DNA of 64,000 nt. It comes from Seohaeicola sp024304985. GTDB taxonomy: Bacteria; Pseudomonadota; Alphaproteobacteria; Rhodobacterales; Rhodobacteraceae. The stretch covers positions 62,001 through 126,000 of the forward strand of contig NZ_JARAMP010000001.1 of assembly GCF_028802875.1 (NCBI RefSeq), given 5' to 3'. Shown here in pieces: positions 15,183 through 23,675 of this stretch. Below the pieces are notes generated by a model. It was not told where the DNA came from. It saw only the letters and a list, made by a program, of their open reading frames with translations, and searched no databases. Position 1 is the first letter of the stretch. Each line of letters starts with the position of its first letter. Both the position numbers and the translations under genes were made by a program.

Positions 15183-16612
15183 GGGGCGACATAGCTCGTT
15201 TTGACATGGGTGTAGAATTCACGGGCATAGCTGCCCTGTTCGCGGGGGCCGTAGCTGGATCCTTTGCGCCCGCCGAAGGGCACGTGGTAATCCACGCCGG
15301 CCGTGGGCAGATTGACCATGACCATCCCCGCCTGCGCATGGCGACGGAAGTGGCTGGCGTGTTTCAGCGAGGTCGTGCAGATGCCAGCCGACAGGCCGAA
15401 GTCCGTGTCATTGGCGGTGGCCAGCGCCGCGTCATAATCCGCGACGCGTATCACGCTCGCGCAGGGGCCAAAGATTTCCTCGCGGCTGGAGCGCATGGCA
15501 TTGGTGGCCCCGGCAAAGATCGCGGGGCGCTGGAAGTAGCCCTGCCCGTCCAACGACTCGCCCCCGATCACGTCGCAGCCTTCTTCGCGCGCAAGTTCGA
15601 CGTAGCGCAGGTTCTGCTCAAGCTGGCTTTGGTCCACCACGGGGCCGATCTGGGTGGCCGGGTCCAGCGCATCGCCCACGCGCAGGGCGGTGGTCGCGGC
15701 GGTCAGCTTGTCCAGAAAGGCATCGTGGATGCGGTCGGTCACGATCAGGCGGGACGAGGCCGTGCAGCGTTGCCCGGTGGAATAGAAAGCACCATTCACA
15801 CAGGCCCCCACCGCGACATCCAGATCGGCGTCGTCCAGCACGACCATCGGATTCTTGCCGCCCATTTCCATCTGGACCTTTTTCCCTGCCTCCATGCATT
15901 GCAGCCCGATCCGGCAGCCCGTGGCGACCGATCCGGTAAAGCTGATCGCGTCGATACCGGGATGTTCGACCATGCGCGCGCCCACGTTGCTGCCGCGCCC
16001 CATGACAAGGTTGAACACCCCGTCCGGGCAGCCGGCCTCCTTGAGGATGCTGGCGATTTCCCACGCGCAGCCGGGTGTCAGATCCGCCGGTTTCAGGATC
16101 ACGCAGTTACCGTAGGCCAGCGCGGGTGCCGCCTTCCAGACCGGGATCGCGATGGGGAAGTTCCACGGTGTGATAAGGCCGACAACACCCAAGGGTTCGC
16201 GTTCGACAAAAGCTTCGACGCCCGGACGGACGGATTGTACCACATCCCCGGTCAGGCGGAGTGCCTCGCCTGCGAAGAAGCGGAAGATCTGTGCGGCGCG
16301 GGTGACCTCGCCGATGCCTTCGGCAAGGGTTTTGCCTTCCTCGCGTGACAACAGGCGGCCCAGTTCGTCCTTGCGGGCAAGGATGCGGGCCGCCGCCCCT
16401 TCCAGCACGTCATGGCGCAGTTGCGGGCTTGCCCAGGCCCAGCCCGGAAAGGCGGCGCGAGCAGCCTCGACCGCCGCATCGACGCTGGATGCATCGCCGC
16501 GCGCGTAATGGCCGATGATGTCGCCAGTATCGGACGGGTTGATGTTCGGGGCGGTATCGACACCGGCAACCCATTGGCCGCCGATCAGGTTCTGAAACGG
16601 GGCCATGGTCAT
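15179..16612 (-). CDS. NAD(P)-dependent aldehyde dehydrogenase (2-oxoglutarate semialdehyde type)
   Basis: A 477-aa class-3 ALDH-fold enzyme. The nucleotide-binding segment is LITPWNFPIAIPVWKAAPAL (about 146-165), the catalytic general base is E249 in QMEMGGKNP, and the nucleophile is C283 in YSTGQRCTASS. FGPCASVIRVADYDAAL and the C-terminal VPFGGRKGSSYGPREQG are typical. The sequence resembles 2-oxoglutarate semialdehyde (2,5-dioxovalerate) dehydrogenases of non-phosphorylative sugar-acid pathways, making 2-oxoglutarate. The start overlaps the dehydratase stop by 4 bases; an ATG two codons later (16606) is equally possible. Succinate semialdehyde dehydrogenase activity cannot be excluded. 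Confidence 0.82.
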   Translation of the reverse strand: MTMAPFQNLIGGQWVAGVDTAPNINPSDTGDIIGHYARGDASSVDAAVEAARAAFPGWAWASPQLRHDVLEGAAARILARKDELGRLLSREEGKTLAEGIGEVTRAAQIFRFFAGEALRLTGDVVQSVRPGVEAFVEREPLGVVGLITPWNFPIAIPVWKAAPALAYGNCVILKPADLTPGCAWEIASILKEAGCPDGVFNLVMGRGSNVGARMVEHPGIDAISFTGSVATGCRIGLQCMEAGKKVQMEMGGKNPMVVLDDADLDVAVGACVNGAFYSTGQRCTASSRLIVTDRIHDAFLDKLTAATTALRVGDALDPATQIGPVVDQSQLEQNLRYVELAREEGCDVIGGESLDGQGYFQRPAIFAGATNAMRSSREEIFGPCASVIRVADYDAALATANDTDFGLSAGICTTSLKHASHFRRHAQAGMVMVNLPTAGVDYHVPFGGRKGSSYGPREQGSYAREFYTHVKTSYVAP

Positions 16613-17781
16613 TCCGTGATCTGAAAATGGTGCAGGTGCTTGTCGGTGATCGTGATGCCAAGGCCGGGCTTGGTGTCGTCCAGATCAATGAAACCATCCA
16701 CCGCATCGGGATCGCCTTCGAAGATGTAGTAGAACAGCTCATTGCCGACTTCGACATCGAAGACCGGGAAGTATTCGCTGATCGGGCAGTTCACGTTTGC
16801 CATGGTCAGGTGATAATTGTGCATCTGCCCGGCATGCGGGATGACGGGGACCTGAAACGCCTCGGCAATCGCGTTGATCTTCTGCGCGGCGGTGATGCCG
16901 CCCACGCGGTTGGTATCATACTGCATCACGCTGACGGCGCCCGAGCGGATCAGATCGGCGCAACCGATGACGGAAAACTCATGCTCGCCGCCCGAGATGG
17001 GCACGATGTTCATGGCGTTCAACTCGCGGTAGCCGTTCACGTCATCCGCGATGACGGGCTCCTCCAGCCAGCGGGGTTCATATTTGGCCAGCTTCGGCAG
17101 CATCCGCTTGGCATAGTCAAGGTTCCAGCCCATGTAGCATTCCAGCATGATGTCGCGGTCCCAGCCGATCACCTCGCGCACGGCCTCGACCCGCTTGAGG
17201 TTCTCTCGCATGCCTTTCATGCCGTCCTTGGGGCCATATCCGAAGCGCGTTTTGAAGCCTTGATAGCCGGCATCCACGGCCTCCTGTGCCTCGCGCTGCA
17301 TCTCTTCGATCGAGGCGGCGTAGAGTTTGGAATAATAAACCGGGATCTTTTCCTTGGTGCGCCCACCGAGCAGCTTGAACACCGGCTTGCCCGTCAGCTT
17401 GCCCATCAGATCCCAGATCGCGATGTCGATGGCGGAAATCGCGGTCATGCCGATGCCCTTGCGGCCCCAAGCATGGCTGCGGCGATACATTTTTTCCCAG
17501 ATATAGGCGTAATCGAAGGGGTCTTCGCCGATCACCAGCGGGGCGAACCAGTCGTCGATGGCCTTTTTCACCACCGTGGGAGCCAGCGCCGCGTTGCCGA
17601 TGCCGATGGTGCCGTCTTCGGTTTCCACCTCGCAGGTCAACCACTGGTGGAACCGGAAGGATGACATGGCATCCCCCTTGATCCAGAGCGCGTCCGACGC
17701 GTTGGTGCAGAAATTGCCCTGCGGCGGGACAGTCGGGCCGGTCCAGTTCCAGACGCGGGTGCGAACAGATTTGATCTTCAT
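16609..17781 (-). CDS. Enolase-superfamily (MR/MLE) sugar-acid dehydratase, rhamnonate dehydratase-like
   Basis: A 390-aa mandelate racemase/muconate lactonising-type barrel enzyme. The capping domain covers about residues 1-125. The barrel shows FKTRFGYGP (about 195-203), metal-ligand segments in MLECYMGWN (about 226-234) and WLEEPV (about 252-257), GGEHEF (about 277-282), and a probable catalytic histidine in IPHAGQMHNYHL. The order and the YREL...GGEH pattern recall L-rhamnonate dehydratase, which converts an aldonate to a 2-keto-3-deoxy acid, Mg2+-dependent. The exact substrate (rhamnonate, lyxonate, fuconate or another acid) is not determinable. It lies 15 bases after the pdxA-like gene and overlaps the aldehyde dehydrogenase start. 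Confidence 0.82.
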   Translation of the reverse strand: MKIKSVRTRVWNWTGPTVPPQGNFCTNASDALWIKGDAMSSFRFHQWLTCEVETEDGTIGIGNAALAPTVVKKAIDDWFAPLVIGEDPFDYAYIWEKMYRRSHAWGRKGIGMTAISAIDIAIWDLMGKLTGKPVFKLLGGRTKEKIPVYYSKLYAASIEEMQREAQEAVDAGYQGFKTRFGYGPKDGMKGMRENLKRVEAVREVIGWDRDIMLECYMGWNLDYAKRMLPKLAKYEPRWLEEPVIADDVNGYRELNAMNIVPISGGEHEFSVIGCADLIRSGAVSVMQYDTNRVGGITAAQKINAIAEAFQVPVIPHAGQMHNYHLTMANVNCPISEYFPVFDVEVGNELFYYIFEGDPDAVDGFIDLDDTKPGLGITITDKHLHHFQITE

Positions 17782-17796
17782 GGGTCAGTCCACTTG

Positions 17797-18819
17797 TTAT
17801 GATGATGTGAAGGAACGGGCGCGACGGCCCATGGTGCTGGCGATGGTCCATGCCGCGCGCATCGGGCCGACATGGGCCTTGCCTTGGCCGCGGATATCGA
17901 AGGCGGTGCCATGCGCCGGAGTTGTAATAGGCACGGGCAGACCGCCCTGCACTGTGACGCCCTGCCAGAAGCCCAGAAGCTTGATCGCGATCTGGCCCTG
18001 ATCATGGTAAAGGGTCACGATGGCATCGAGTTCCTTGGCCACCGCCTTGAGGAAGATCGTGTCCGAGGGATAGGGCCCCTCGACCGGCAGACCCATGGCC
18101 TTTGCCTTTTCGACGGCGGGGCCGATGATGGTGATTTCCTCGGTCCCGAAATTGCCGTTGTCGCCGTTATGCGGGTTTAGCCCGCAGACGCCGATGCGGG
18201 GGTTTTCATGCCCGGCCTCGCGCAGCGCAGCATGGATCAGGCGGGCGGCTTCGATGATCTTGTCCCCGGTGATCAGGTCGGCCACGTCACGCAGGGCGAC
18301 ATGACTGGTGACGCGGCTGGTCCAGAGACCCTCCATCACGTTGATCTCGGACACGGTGCCGTTATGGCCGAGGCGGTCTGCAAACCAGTGCAGCTCGTCC
18401 GATTGGGTCATGCCTGCCGCGTGCAGAGACGCCTTGTTGAGCGGCGCAAAGACCAATGCATCAGCCTGCCCGCGCGCGACCAGATCCAGACCATAGCCCA
18501 GCGTATCGAGGCAATGCTGCCCCCCTTCGGCCGTGGCTTCGCCCCGCGCCCATCCCCCCTTGGGCGCCGTGCGCCCCTTGGGCAGGAACAGCGGCACGTC
18601 GGGGGCTTGGCCCAGTGCCGATGGATCGCTGACACGGCGATAGGGGAAGTCTGCCCCGGCAATCGCCATGCCGTCCTGCAACTCGTCCTCATCCCCAAGG
18701 ATCAGAACATGGGCCATGTCGCGTGCCTCGGCGTCGGCCAGAAGTTTCGCCACCAGTTCGGACCCGATCCCGGCAGGATCGCCAAGGGTCAGGATCAGGC
18801 GGGGTTTGGGGTCGGTCAT
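17797..18819 (-). CDS. PdxA-family NAD-dependent dehydrogenase (catabolic PdxA2-like)
   Basis: A 340-aa protein of the 4-hydroxythreonine-4-phosphate dehydrogenase family. Seen motifs: LTLGDPAGIGSEL near the start, GLNPHNGDNGNFG and LYHDQGQIAIK supplying metal-binding histidines, and PAHGTAFDIRGQGKAH near the end. Biosynthetic PdxA makes pyridoxal phosphate. Catabolic PdxA2 proteins oxidise phosphorylated four-carbon acid sugars and usually sit next to a DUF1537 kinase, and TphB-type relatives oxidise dihydrodiol acids. Here it is embedded in a TRAP/sugar-acid operon (ATGA overlap with the large permease) and no kinase is visible, so the substrate may be unphosphorylated or phosphorylated elsewhere. 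Confidence 0.8.
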   Translation of the reverse strand: MTDPKPRLILTLGDPAGIGSELVAKLLADAEARDMAHVLILGDEDELQDGMAIAGADFPYRRVSDPSALGQAPDVPLFLPKGRTAPKGGWARGEATAEGGQHCLDTLGYGLDLVARGQADALVFAPLNKASLHAAGMTQSDELHWFADRLGHNGTVSEINVMEGLWTSRVTSHVALRDVADLITGDKIIEAARLIHAALREAGHENPRIGVCGLNPHNGDNGNFGTEEITIIGPAVEKAKAMGLPVEGPYPSDTIFLKAVAKELDAIVTLYHDQGQIAIKLLGFWQGVTVQGGLPVPITTPAHGTAFDIRGQGKAHVGPMRAAWTIASTMGRRARSFTSS

Positions 18820-20096
18820 TGCAGATACTCCGTCAGGCCCAGCGACACGAAGGGCACGTAGGTGACCAGCAGCAGGATGAAGGCCAGCACGCCGATGAAG
18901 GGCAGGTTGGTGCGGGTGGTTTCCCAGATACCCGCCTTGGCGATGGAACAGGCCGTGATCAGCACCGATGCGACCGGCGGGGTCTGTTGCCCGATGGCAA
19001 GGTTCAGCGTCACGATGATGCCGAAGTGGATCGGGTCGATCCCCACCTCTCGCACCAGTGGCAGCACGATGGGCACCACAAGGATGATGGCCGCCGCACC
19101 ATGCAGGAACATGCCCAGCACGAAGAGAAGCAGGTTCAGCAAGGCCAGAACCACCAACGGATTGGTCGTGAACTCGGTGATCTGCGCCGCGAGTTGCTGC
19201 GGCACCTGGGCCTGGGTCAGGAACAGACCCAGCGCGGCGGATGTGGCGACAAGGAACATGACCACGCCGGTCTGGCTGATCCCGTCCAGCATCACGCGGC
19301 GCAGGCGTCGCACGTCCAGATCGCGGTAGATGAACAGGCCGATCACAAGGGCCGCCAGAACGGCCAGGCCTGCGCCTTCTGTCGCGGTGACCAGACCCGA
19401 GAAGATACCGCCAAGAATGATGACCGGCATGGTCAGCGCCCAGAACGCCTCGCGGAAGCTGCGCCAGACATTGCAGAGATCGAACCTTTCATCGCGCGGC
19501 AGGTCGTAGCGGACGGCCAGAAGATAGGTCACGACCATCAGCAGAAAGCCACCCAGCACGCCGGGCACGATACCGGCCACGAACAGCTTGAGAACCGACA
19601 CTTCGGCAATCGCGCCATAGAGGATCATCGGGATCGAGGGGGGGATGATAATCGCCAGCGAGGCCGAGGAGGAGGTGATCGCCGCGGCCATGGTGCGGGA
19701 ATAGCCACGCTTTTTCATCTCGGGGATGAGCACGGTGCCGGTGGCGGCGACATCGGCCACGGCCGAGCCGGAGATTTCCGCAAAGACCATCGAGACGCCG
19801 ATATTGACCATGCCCAGACCGCCCCGCACGAAGCCGATGAGGGAGGTGACGAAGTTGATCAGCCGGACGGAAATGCCGGAGGTGTTCATCAGGTTGCCCG
19901 CAAGAATGAAAAGCGGAATCGCGATCAAGGGAAAGGACGTGGCGCCGGTATAGAGCGCGATGGCCACGTCATAGAGGCTGGAGGTGCCCGAGGTCATGAG
20001 GAAGCCGCCGACGGCGACCATCCCGATGGCAACGGCAATGGGCACGTTGATCATGATCAGCGTGATCAGGGCCAGGGTTGTCAGAAGAAGGATCAT
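18816..20096 (-). CDS. TRAP transporter large permease (DctM type), sugar-acid operon
   Basis: A 426-aa protein with about 12 hydrophobic helices and DctM signatures: IPLFILAGNLMNTSGIS (about 59-75), EISGSAVADVAATGTVLIPEM, IIPPSIPMILYG, and the C-terminal GQQTPPVASVL. It forms the Na+-coupled membrane channel with the small permease. The ATG at 20096 overlaps the small permease stop by 4 bases; the upstream open frame is arginine-rich antisense of that gene. It delivers the substrate for the enzymes encoded downstream in the same operon, most likely a sugar acid or related carboxylate. Confidence 0.88.
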   Translation of the reverse strand: MILLLTTLALITLIMINVPIAVAIGMVAVGGFLMTSGTSSLYDVAIALYTGATSFPLIAIPLFILAGNLMNTSGISVRLINFVTSLIGFVRGGLGMVNIGVSMVFAEISGSAVADVAATGTVLIPEMKKRGYSRTMAAAITSSSASLAIIIPPSIPMILYGAIAEVSVLKLFVAGIVPGVLGGFLLMVVTYLLAVRYDLPRDERFDLCNVWRSFREAFWALTMPVIILGGIFSGLVTATEGAGLAVLAALVIGLFIYRDLDVRRLRRVMLDGISQTGVVMFLVATSAALGLFLTQAQVPQQLAAQITEFTTNPLVVLALLNLLLFVLGMFLHGAAAIILVVPIVLPLVREVGIDPIHFGIIVTLNLAIGQQTPPVASVLITACSIAKAGIWETTRTNLPFIGVLAFILLLVTYVPFVSLGLTEYLQ

Positions 20097-20650
20097 TTCG
20101 ATTTGTCCTTGTCTTGCCGGATCTCGGCCTCGGCCTCGGCGATGGCATGGGCGATTTCGGCGTGATCGGCGTCGATCCCGGCGGCAGCATCCCGCAGGGC
20201 GCGCGGCAGGGTCAGCAGGGTGCCGATGATCATCAGAACGGCCGTCAGCGGGATCACCGCCTGCACGATGTCCAAGGTCAGCCATGGCAGGCTGAGCAGG
20301 GAGTCATAGGCGGCGACGGCCAGAACGTGATAGCCGAACCAGGCGATCAGGGCGAAGAAGGTCAGCACCAGCACCTCGGACACGAGGGTGAGCGCGACGG
20401 CAACCCCGCGGGGCAGCGCCGTGACAAGCCCGCCGAACCCCATATGGGCGCGCATGAAGACGGCATAGGTGGCGCCAAAGTAGGTCAGCCATGCCAGAAG
20501 AACGCTGGCCAGTTCGTCATACCAGCTGGGCGAAGCGCCGAAATAGCGCATGGTCGTGGAATAGATGATCGCGAAGGTCAGCGCCAGCAGCAGGGCCAGA
20601 CCGATGGTCTCGACCACACGCAGAAGCGTCTTTTCGATGAGTGTGAGCAT
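20093..20650 (-). CDS. TRAP transporter small permease (DctQ type), sugar-acid operon
   Basis: A 185-aa protein with four transmembrane helices (about residues 15-35, 45-65, 88-110, 128-150) and DctQ features: a TMRYFGASPSWYDELA segment and RAHMGFGGLV after helix 2. The roughly 35-residue C-terminal tail is charged and alanine/glutamate-rich, longer than usual, and probably forms a cytoplasmic helix. It partners with the large permease gene, which overlaps it by 4 bases. A hairpin precedes it in the mRNA, between the binding-protein gene and this gene. Confidence 0.87.
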   Translation of the reverse strand: MLTLIEKTLLRVVETIGLALLLALTFAIIYSTTMRYFGASPSWYDELASVLLAWLTYFGATYAVFMRAHMGFGGLVTALPRGVAVALTLVSEVLVLTFFALIAWFGYHVLAVAAYDSLLSLPWLTLDIVQAVIPLTAVLMIIGTLLTLPRALRDAAAGIDADHAEIAHAIAEAEAEIRQDKDKSK

Positions 20651-20670
20651 GTGTTTGCGGCCATGTTCGG

Positions 20671-20696
20671 GCCGACCGGATCATGATCCGGCCGGC
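20671..20696 (-). repeat. Intercistronic hairpin between TRAP binding-protein and small-permease genes
   Basis: Perfect palindrome CCGGATCATGATCCGG (20676-20691), extended by flanking GGC/GCC bases, in the 72-base gap after the DctP stop. No T-run follows. Such hairpins commonly shield the 5' mRNA segment from exonucleases so that binding protein is made in excess over permease. Confidence 0.6.
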
Positions 20697-20722
20697 GCTT
20701 GGTCATGAGGACAGGCGACGGA

Positions 20723-21706
20723 TCAGTTGGCCAGAGCCTGCGCGCGACTGATCAGTTCGGCCCCACCCGGCACCTGTGCGGCAAAGGCCGCATAGACGGG
20801 GGCAGAGGCGGCGATGAAGGCCGCCTTGTCCGCCTGGTTCACGGCGGCACCGGCGGCTTCGACCTTGGCGACAAGTTCGTTGTCCGCAGTTTCGCCCTCG
20901 GCCAACGACCAGTCCTGCACCCCCGCGGCGACTTCGTTGACCGCGGTCCGCACGTCCTCGGGCAGGTCTTCCCAGACCTTGAGACCGGTCGTCAGATAGG
21001 TCGGCGAATAGACATGGCCGGTCATGCTGAGGAACTTCTGAACTTCCTGAAAATTGGCGCCGACGATATTGGTCAGGGGGTTTTCCTGACCGTCCATGGT
21101 GCCGGTCTGCAACGCCACGAAGACCTCGGAAAAGGACATGGCAGTGGGGTTCGCGCCCCATTCCTGGAACATCGCCACGCGCCATTCGGACGAGGGCGTG
21201 CGGATCTTCAACCCGGCCAGATCGGCAGGCGTGTTGATGGGGCGCGCATTGTTGGTGATATGGCGAAAGCCGTTTTCCCATGTCGAGATGACATGCAGGC
21301 CCTGCTCCTCGGCCTTGGGAGCCAGTTCGTTGCGCACGATCTCGGCGTCGATCGCTTTCAGATGGGCGCGGTCCTTGACCAGAAACGGCATCTCGAACAG
21401 GCCGAATTCGGGTGCCACGTTGGTCATGATCGACGAGATCAGCGTGAACTGGACAGTGCCAAGGCGCAGCTTCTGCATCAGCTCCTTTTCATCGCCAAGC
21501 TGGGCGTCGGCGTAGAACTCGACCTTGTGCGCATCGCCCAGCTTGGCTTGCAATTCTTCGGCAAACCGCGCGGCGCTGCGGCCTTGCAGGCTGTTGGATG
21601 CCGCGCCGACAGCGACAATATAGGTATCGGCCATGACGGGTGCCGCGCCAAAGGACGCGACGGCGAAGATCAGGCCTGCGGACAGGCCTTTGGTGACGTG
21701 AAACAT
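20723..21706 (-). CDS. TRAP transporter solute-binding protein (DctP type), sugar-acid operon
   Basis: A 327-aa periplasmic binding protein with a Sec signal peptide (MFHVTKGLSAGLIFAVASFG, probable cleavage after VMA before DTYIV). The mature DctP fold shows LGDEKELMQKLRLGTVQFTLIS, the substrate-site region LKIRTPSSEWRVAMFQEWGA with the arginine that salt-bridges carboxylate ligands, and ALQTGTMDGQENP. A carboxylate ligand is therefore expected. GAGGAGG lies just before the ATG at 21706. It is the first gene of the seven-gene operon ending at 14271; the 364-base region upstream contains inverted repeats that may be operators. Confidence 0.88.
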   Translation of the reverse strand: MFHVTKGLSAGLIFAVASFGAAPVMADTYIVAVGAASNSLQGRSAARFAEELQAKLGDAHKVEFYADAQLGDEKELMQKLRLGTVQFTLISSIMTNVAPEFGLFEMPFLVKDRAHLKAIDAEIVRNELAPKAEEQGLHVISTWENGFRHITNNARPINTPADLAGLKIRTPSSEWRVAMFQEWGANPTAMSFSEVFVALQTGTMDGQENPLTNIVGANFQEVQKFLSMTGHVYSPTYLTTGLKVWEDLPEDVRTAVNEVAAGVQDWSLAEGETADNELVAKVEAAGAAVNQADKAAFIAASAPVYAAFAAQVPGGAELISRAQALAN

Positions 21707-22070
21707 GGGTTTTCCTCCTCCTGGCAGAGCCGCCGCACCTGTGGCTTGGGGGTCTCCTGCACACTGGGGTAAAGCAGGGGAAAGGTCCGGTATAATGGAA
21801 AGGGCTGATCCATTGATAACCAAATGGCATCACTAGCGTGGCTGCACCCCCGGTTTGTCATTGAGTCTCGATTTAATCCTGGCGGGAAGATACATCCCTA
21901 GGCTGTGCGAGATTGCTTTGTTCCCCGGCATTGTGTAGCGTTATCACGATTTTGATAACGTGCCGGTATGCCATGTTGGGTTGTGTTTTGTCAGTTCTTC
22001 CCTTTTCCGTCCTGTGCAACGGCCACAAGGATCGGGCGAGGGTTTTGCCTGTGCTGCGGGGTTGGCAGCC
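21707..22070. other. Divergent intergenic region with operator-like inverted repeats
   Basis: This 364-base region feeds the sugar-acid operon leftwards and the DUF6404 gene rightwards. It contains an 8-bp perfect inverted repeat, CGTTATCA / TGATAACG with a 6-base spacer (21939-21960), and a second copy of the half-site TGATAACC near 21815, inside CCATT-N8-AAATGG. LysR-type sites often have a T-N11-A core, which the first repeat satisfies. No coding frame in the region is convincing. Confidence 0.5.
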
Positions 22071-22427
22071 ATGAACGATTTCTCTGCATATGAGCGCAGA
22101 CTGGCCCGCGCGCTTGAAGAAATGAAGGTCGCCTCTCTTCAGCAAGATTACCGTGACTCCTGGTTCGATCGCTTGATGCGCCGCTGCGGGTTGCGCCTGC
22201 GCCCGCTGAACTATTACAGCCCGTGGCAGGTCGCGCTGTTCGGCGGCCTTTATTTCAGCCTCTCCTATGGCGGTGGCATGTATCTGCTGTCATGGCGGCA
22301 CAGCGATGACCTTGTCGGCCCGCTGATCGGCGTCCTTGTGTCAGGATCGGTGTTCGGCGCGGCCTTCGGAACCTTCGTCGCGATCCAGCGTCGTCGCTAT
22401 CGCCTGTCCAGATGGAAGGATCTTTGA
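22071..22427 (+). CDS. DUF6404-like small membrane protein
   Basis: A 118-aa protein with a helical cytoplasmic N-terminus (ERRLARALEEMKVASL...), a short aromatic linker (LRPLNYYSPWQVALFGG), two transmembrane helices (about residues 50-70 and 78-100) and a basic C-terminus (RRRYRLSRW). The layout matches DUF6404-type proteins, which have no known function. The ATG at 22071 begins at the conserved helical segment; the frame extends upstream without family-like sequence. It stands alone, divergent from the TRAP operon and convergent with the NrsF-like gene. Confidence 0.6.
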   Translation: MNDFSAYERRLARALEEMKVASLQQDYRDSWFDRLMRRCGLRLRPLNYYSPWQVALFGGLYFSLSYGGGMYLLSWRHSDDLVGPLIGVLVSGSVFGAAFGTFVAIQRRRYRLSRWKDL

Positions 22428-22482
22428 TCCGCTGCGGGATGGTATCGGTGACAGACCGTGATGCAGATGTTGCGTCAACGTC

Positions 22483-23121
22483 CTACCAACGCAGCAACCG
22501 CGTGCCGGCAACTGCGCCCAGAATGGTCACGATCAGAATTGCCAGACCATACCAGGTGACGAAGAAAATCGGGTTGTCCTGCGTGCAATAGAGCGAATAG
22601 CCCGCCGTGGCCCCGGCTGATACGGCAAGGCCCAGCATCGCGCCGCTACGCGCCGGGGCGGTGGTCGCCCCCTGACGCACCAATGCAAAGCACAGGCCGA
22701 GTGCCGGCAATGAGATAAGCAGGATGAATCCAAGGCATTGCAGGACTGAGGCCGGGCTGACATCGGCAAACCACCGCGCGCGGCTCTGCGTGGCAAACCC
22801 GACCGCGTAGAGAAGAGCCGCCACGGCAAGGGCCGTCCACAGTATTGCGCGGCCGAGGACTGGCCCGGTTTCCTCGGGTCGCATCAGGCGCACCACGACG
22901 GGAAGTGCTGCGAGGGACAGAACGGCGGGCAAAAGGGTCTTGGATGCCAGCAGCGGTGTGGTCAGAACTGTCGCCAGGTCGGCACGCAGACCGATCACGG
23001 TCAGAAAAACCCCAACGCATAGCGCGATGATGCCAATGACCGCCGCGCCGATGCGTCCTGATCTGAGCGGTGTGGCAGCCGGATCCTGCGCCAATGCGGC
23101 AATAAGGTCTTCGGTTCTCAT
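22483..23121 (-). CDS. NrsF/DUF1109-family membrane anti-sigma factor
   Basis: A 212-aa inner-membrane protein with a short cytoplasmic N-terminus (MRTEDLIAALAQDPAATPL) and six hydrophobic helices spread over residues about 25-210. This is the DUF1109/NrsF plan, in which the protein holds an ECF sigma factor at the membrane. A cysteine pair is present in the C-terminal half (LQCLGF near residue 128 and LYCTQD near 178); in Caulobacter, NrsF cysteines are important for sensing metals and oxidants. Its start overlaps the stop of the upstream ECF sigma gene by 4 bases, the standard sigma/anti-sigma coupling. Confidence 0.8.
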   Translation of the reverse strand: MRTEDLIAALAQDPAATPLRSGRIGAAVIGIIALCVGVFLTVIGLRADLATVLTTPLLASKTLLPAVLSLAALPVVVRLMRPEETGPVLGRAILWTALAVAALLYAVGFATQSRARWFADVSPASVLQCLGFILLISLPALGLCFALVRQGATTAPARSGAMLGLAVSAGATAGYSLYCTQDNPIFFVTWYGLAILIVTILGAVAGTRLLRW

Positions 23122-23675
23122 GTATTGTCCTTCCGGGCGATGGCGCCCAACCTCTTGATCGCGCGGTGCAAGGCGACGCGCACGGCGCCTTCGGTCATCG
23201 ACAGACGCTGGCCGACCTCTGCTGTTGTATCGCCCTCAAGGCTGACGGCGCGCACGATCCGGGCCGACCGTGTATCCAAATGGTCGATCAGCGCGGCGCT
23301 GTCGCGGGCGGCCATGGCGGCGGTGACGTCATCGGCATGGGGTTCGGCCTCGATCTGGTTGATCATGGGGTCGATCGGTTCGTGGTCGCGATGACGCTTT
23401 CGCCGTTGCGCGTCGATCACCTTGTAGCGGGTGATCGCATAGAGCCACGGAAGGACGGGGGCTGTCGCTGTCCATGTATGGCGCTTGGCATGGACCGAGA
23501 GCAGGATATCCTGCACGATATCCTCCTGCGCCTCGGGTCCGAACTGGCCGCCGCGCGCCCGCACGATACCACGCAGGATCGGGGTGATCGTCTGCAAGAA
23601 ACGGGCATAGGCGCGTTGATCCCCGGACAGGGCCGCGCGCAGCAGGTCAGCCAGTTCCGTTTCGCGATCCGTCAT
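23118..23675 (-). CDS. ECF sigma factor partnered with NrsF-type anti-sigma (SigF-like)
   Basis: A 185-aa ECF sigma factor. Region 2 (about residues 20-90) includes EAQEDIVQDILLSVHAKRH and LPWLYAITRYKVIDAQRRKRH; region 4 (about 125-178) includes EGDTTAEVGQRLSMTEGAVRVALHRAIKRL. In Caulobacter and Bradyrhizobium, SigF controls methionine sulfoxide reductase and related oxidative or metal stress genes, but no such targets flank it here. The ATG at 23675 is chosen because it immediately precedes the helical start of region 2; the frame stays open 156 bases upstream through a possible 52-residue extension of unknown meaning. The GTAACC-N16-CGAA promoter known for SigF was looked for upstream and not found. 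Confidence 0.82.
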   Translation of the reverse strand: MTDRETELADLLRAALSGDQRAYARFLQTITPILRGIVRARGGQFGPEAQEDIVQDILLSVHAKRHTWTATAPVLPWLYAITRYKVIDAQRRKRHRDHEPIDPMINQIEAEPHADDVTAAMAARDSAALIDHLDTRSARIVRAVSLEGDTTAEVGQRLSMTEGAVRVALHRAIKRLGAIARKDNT

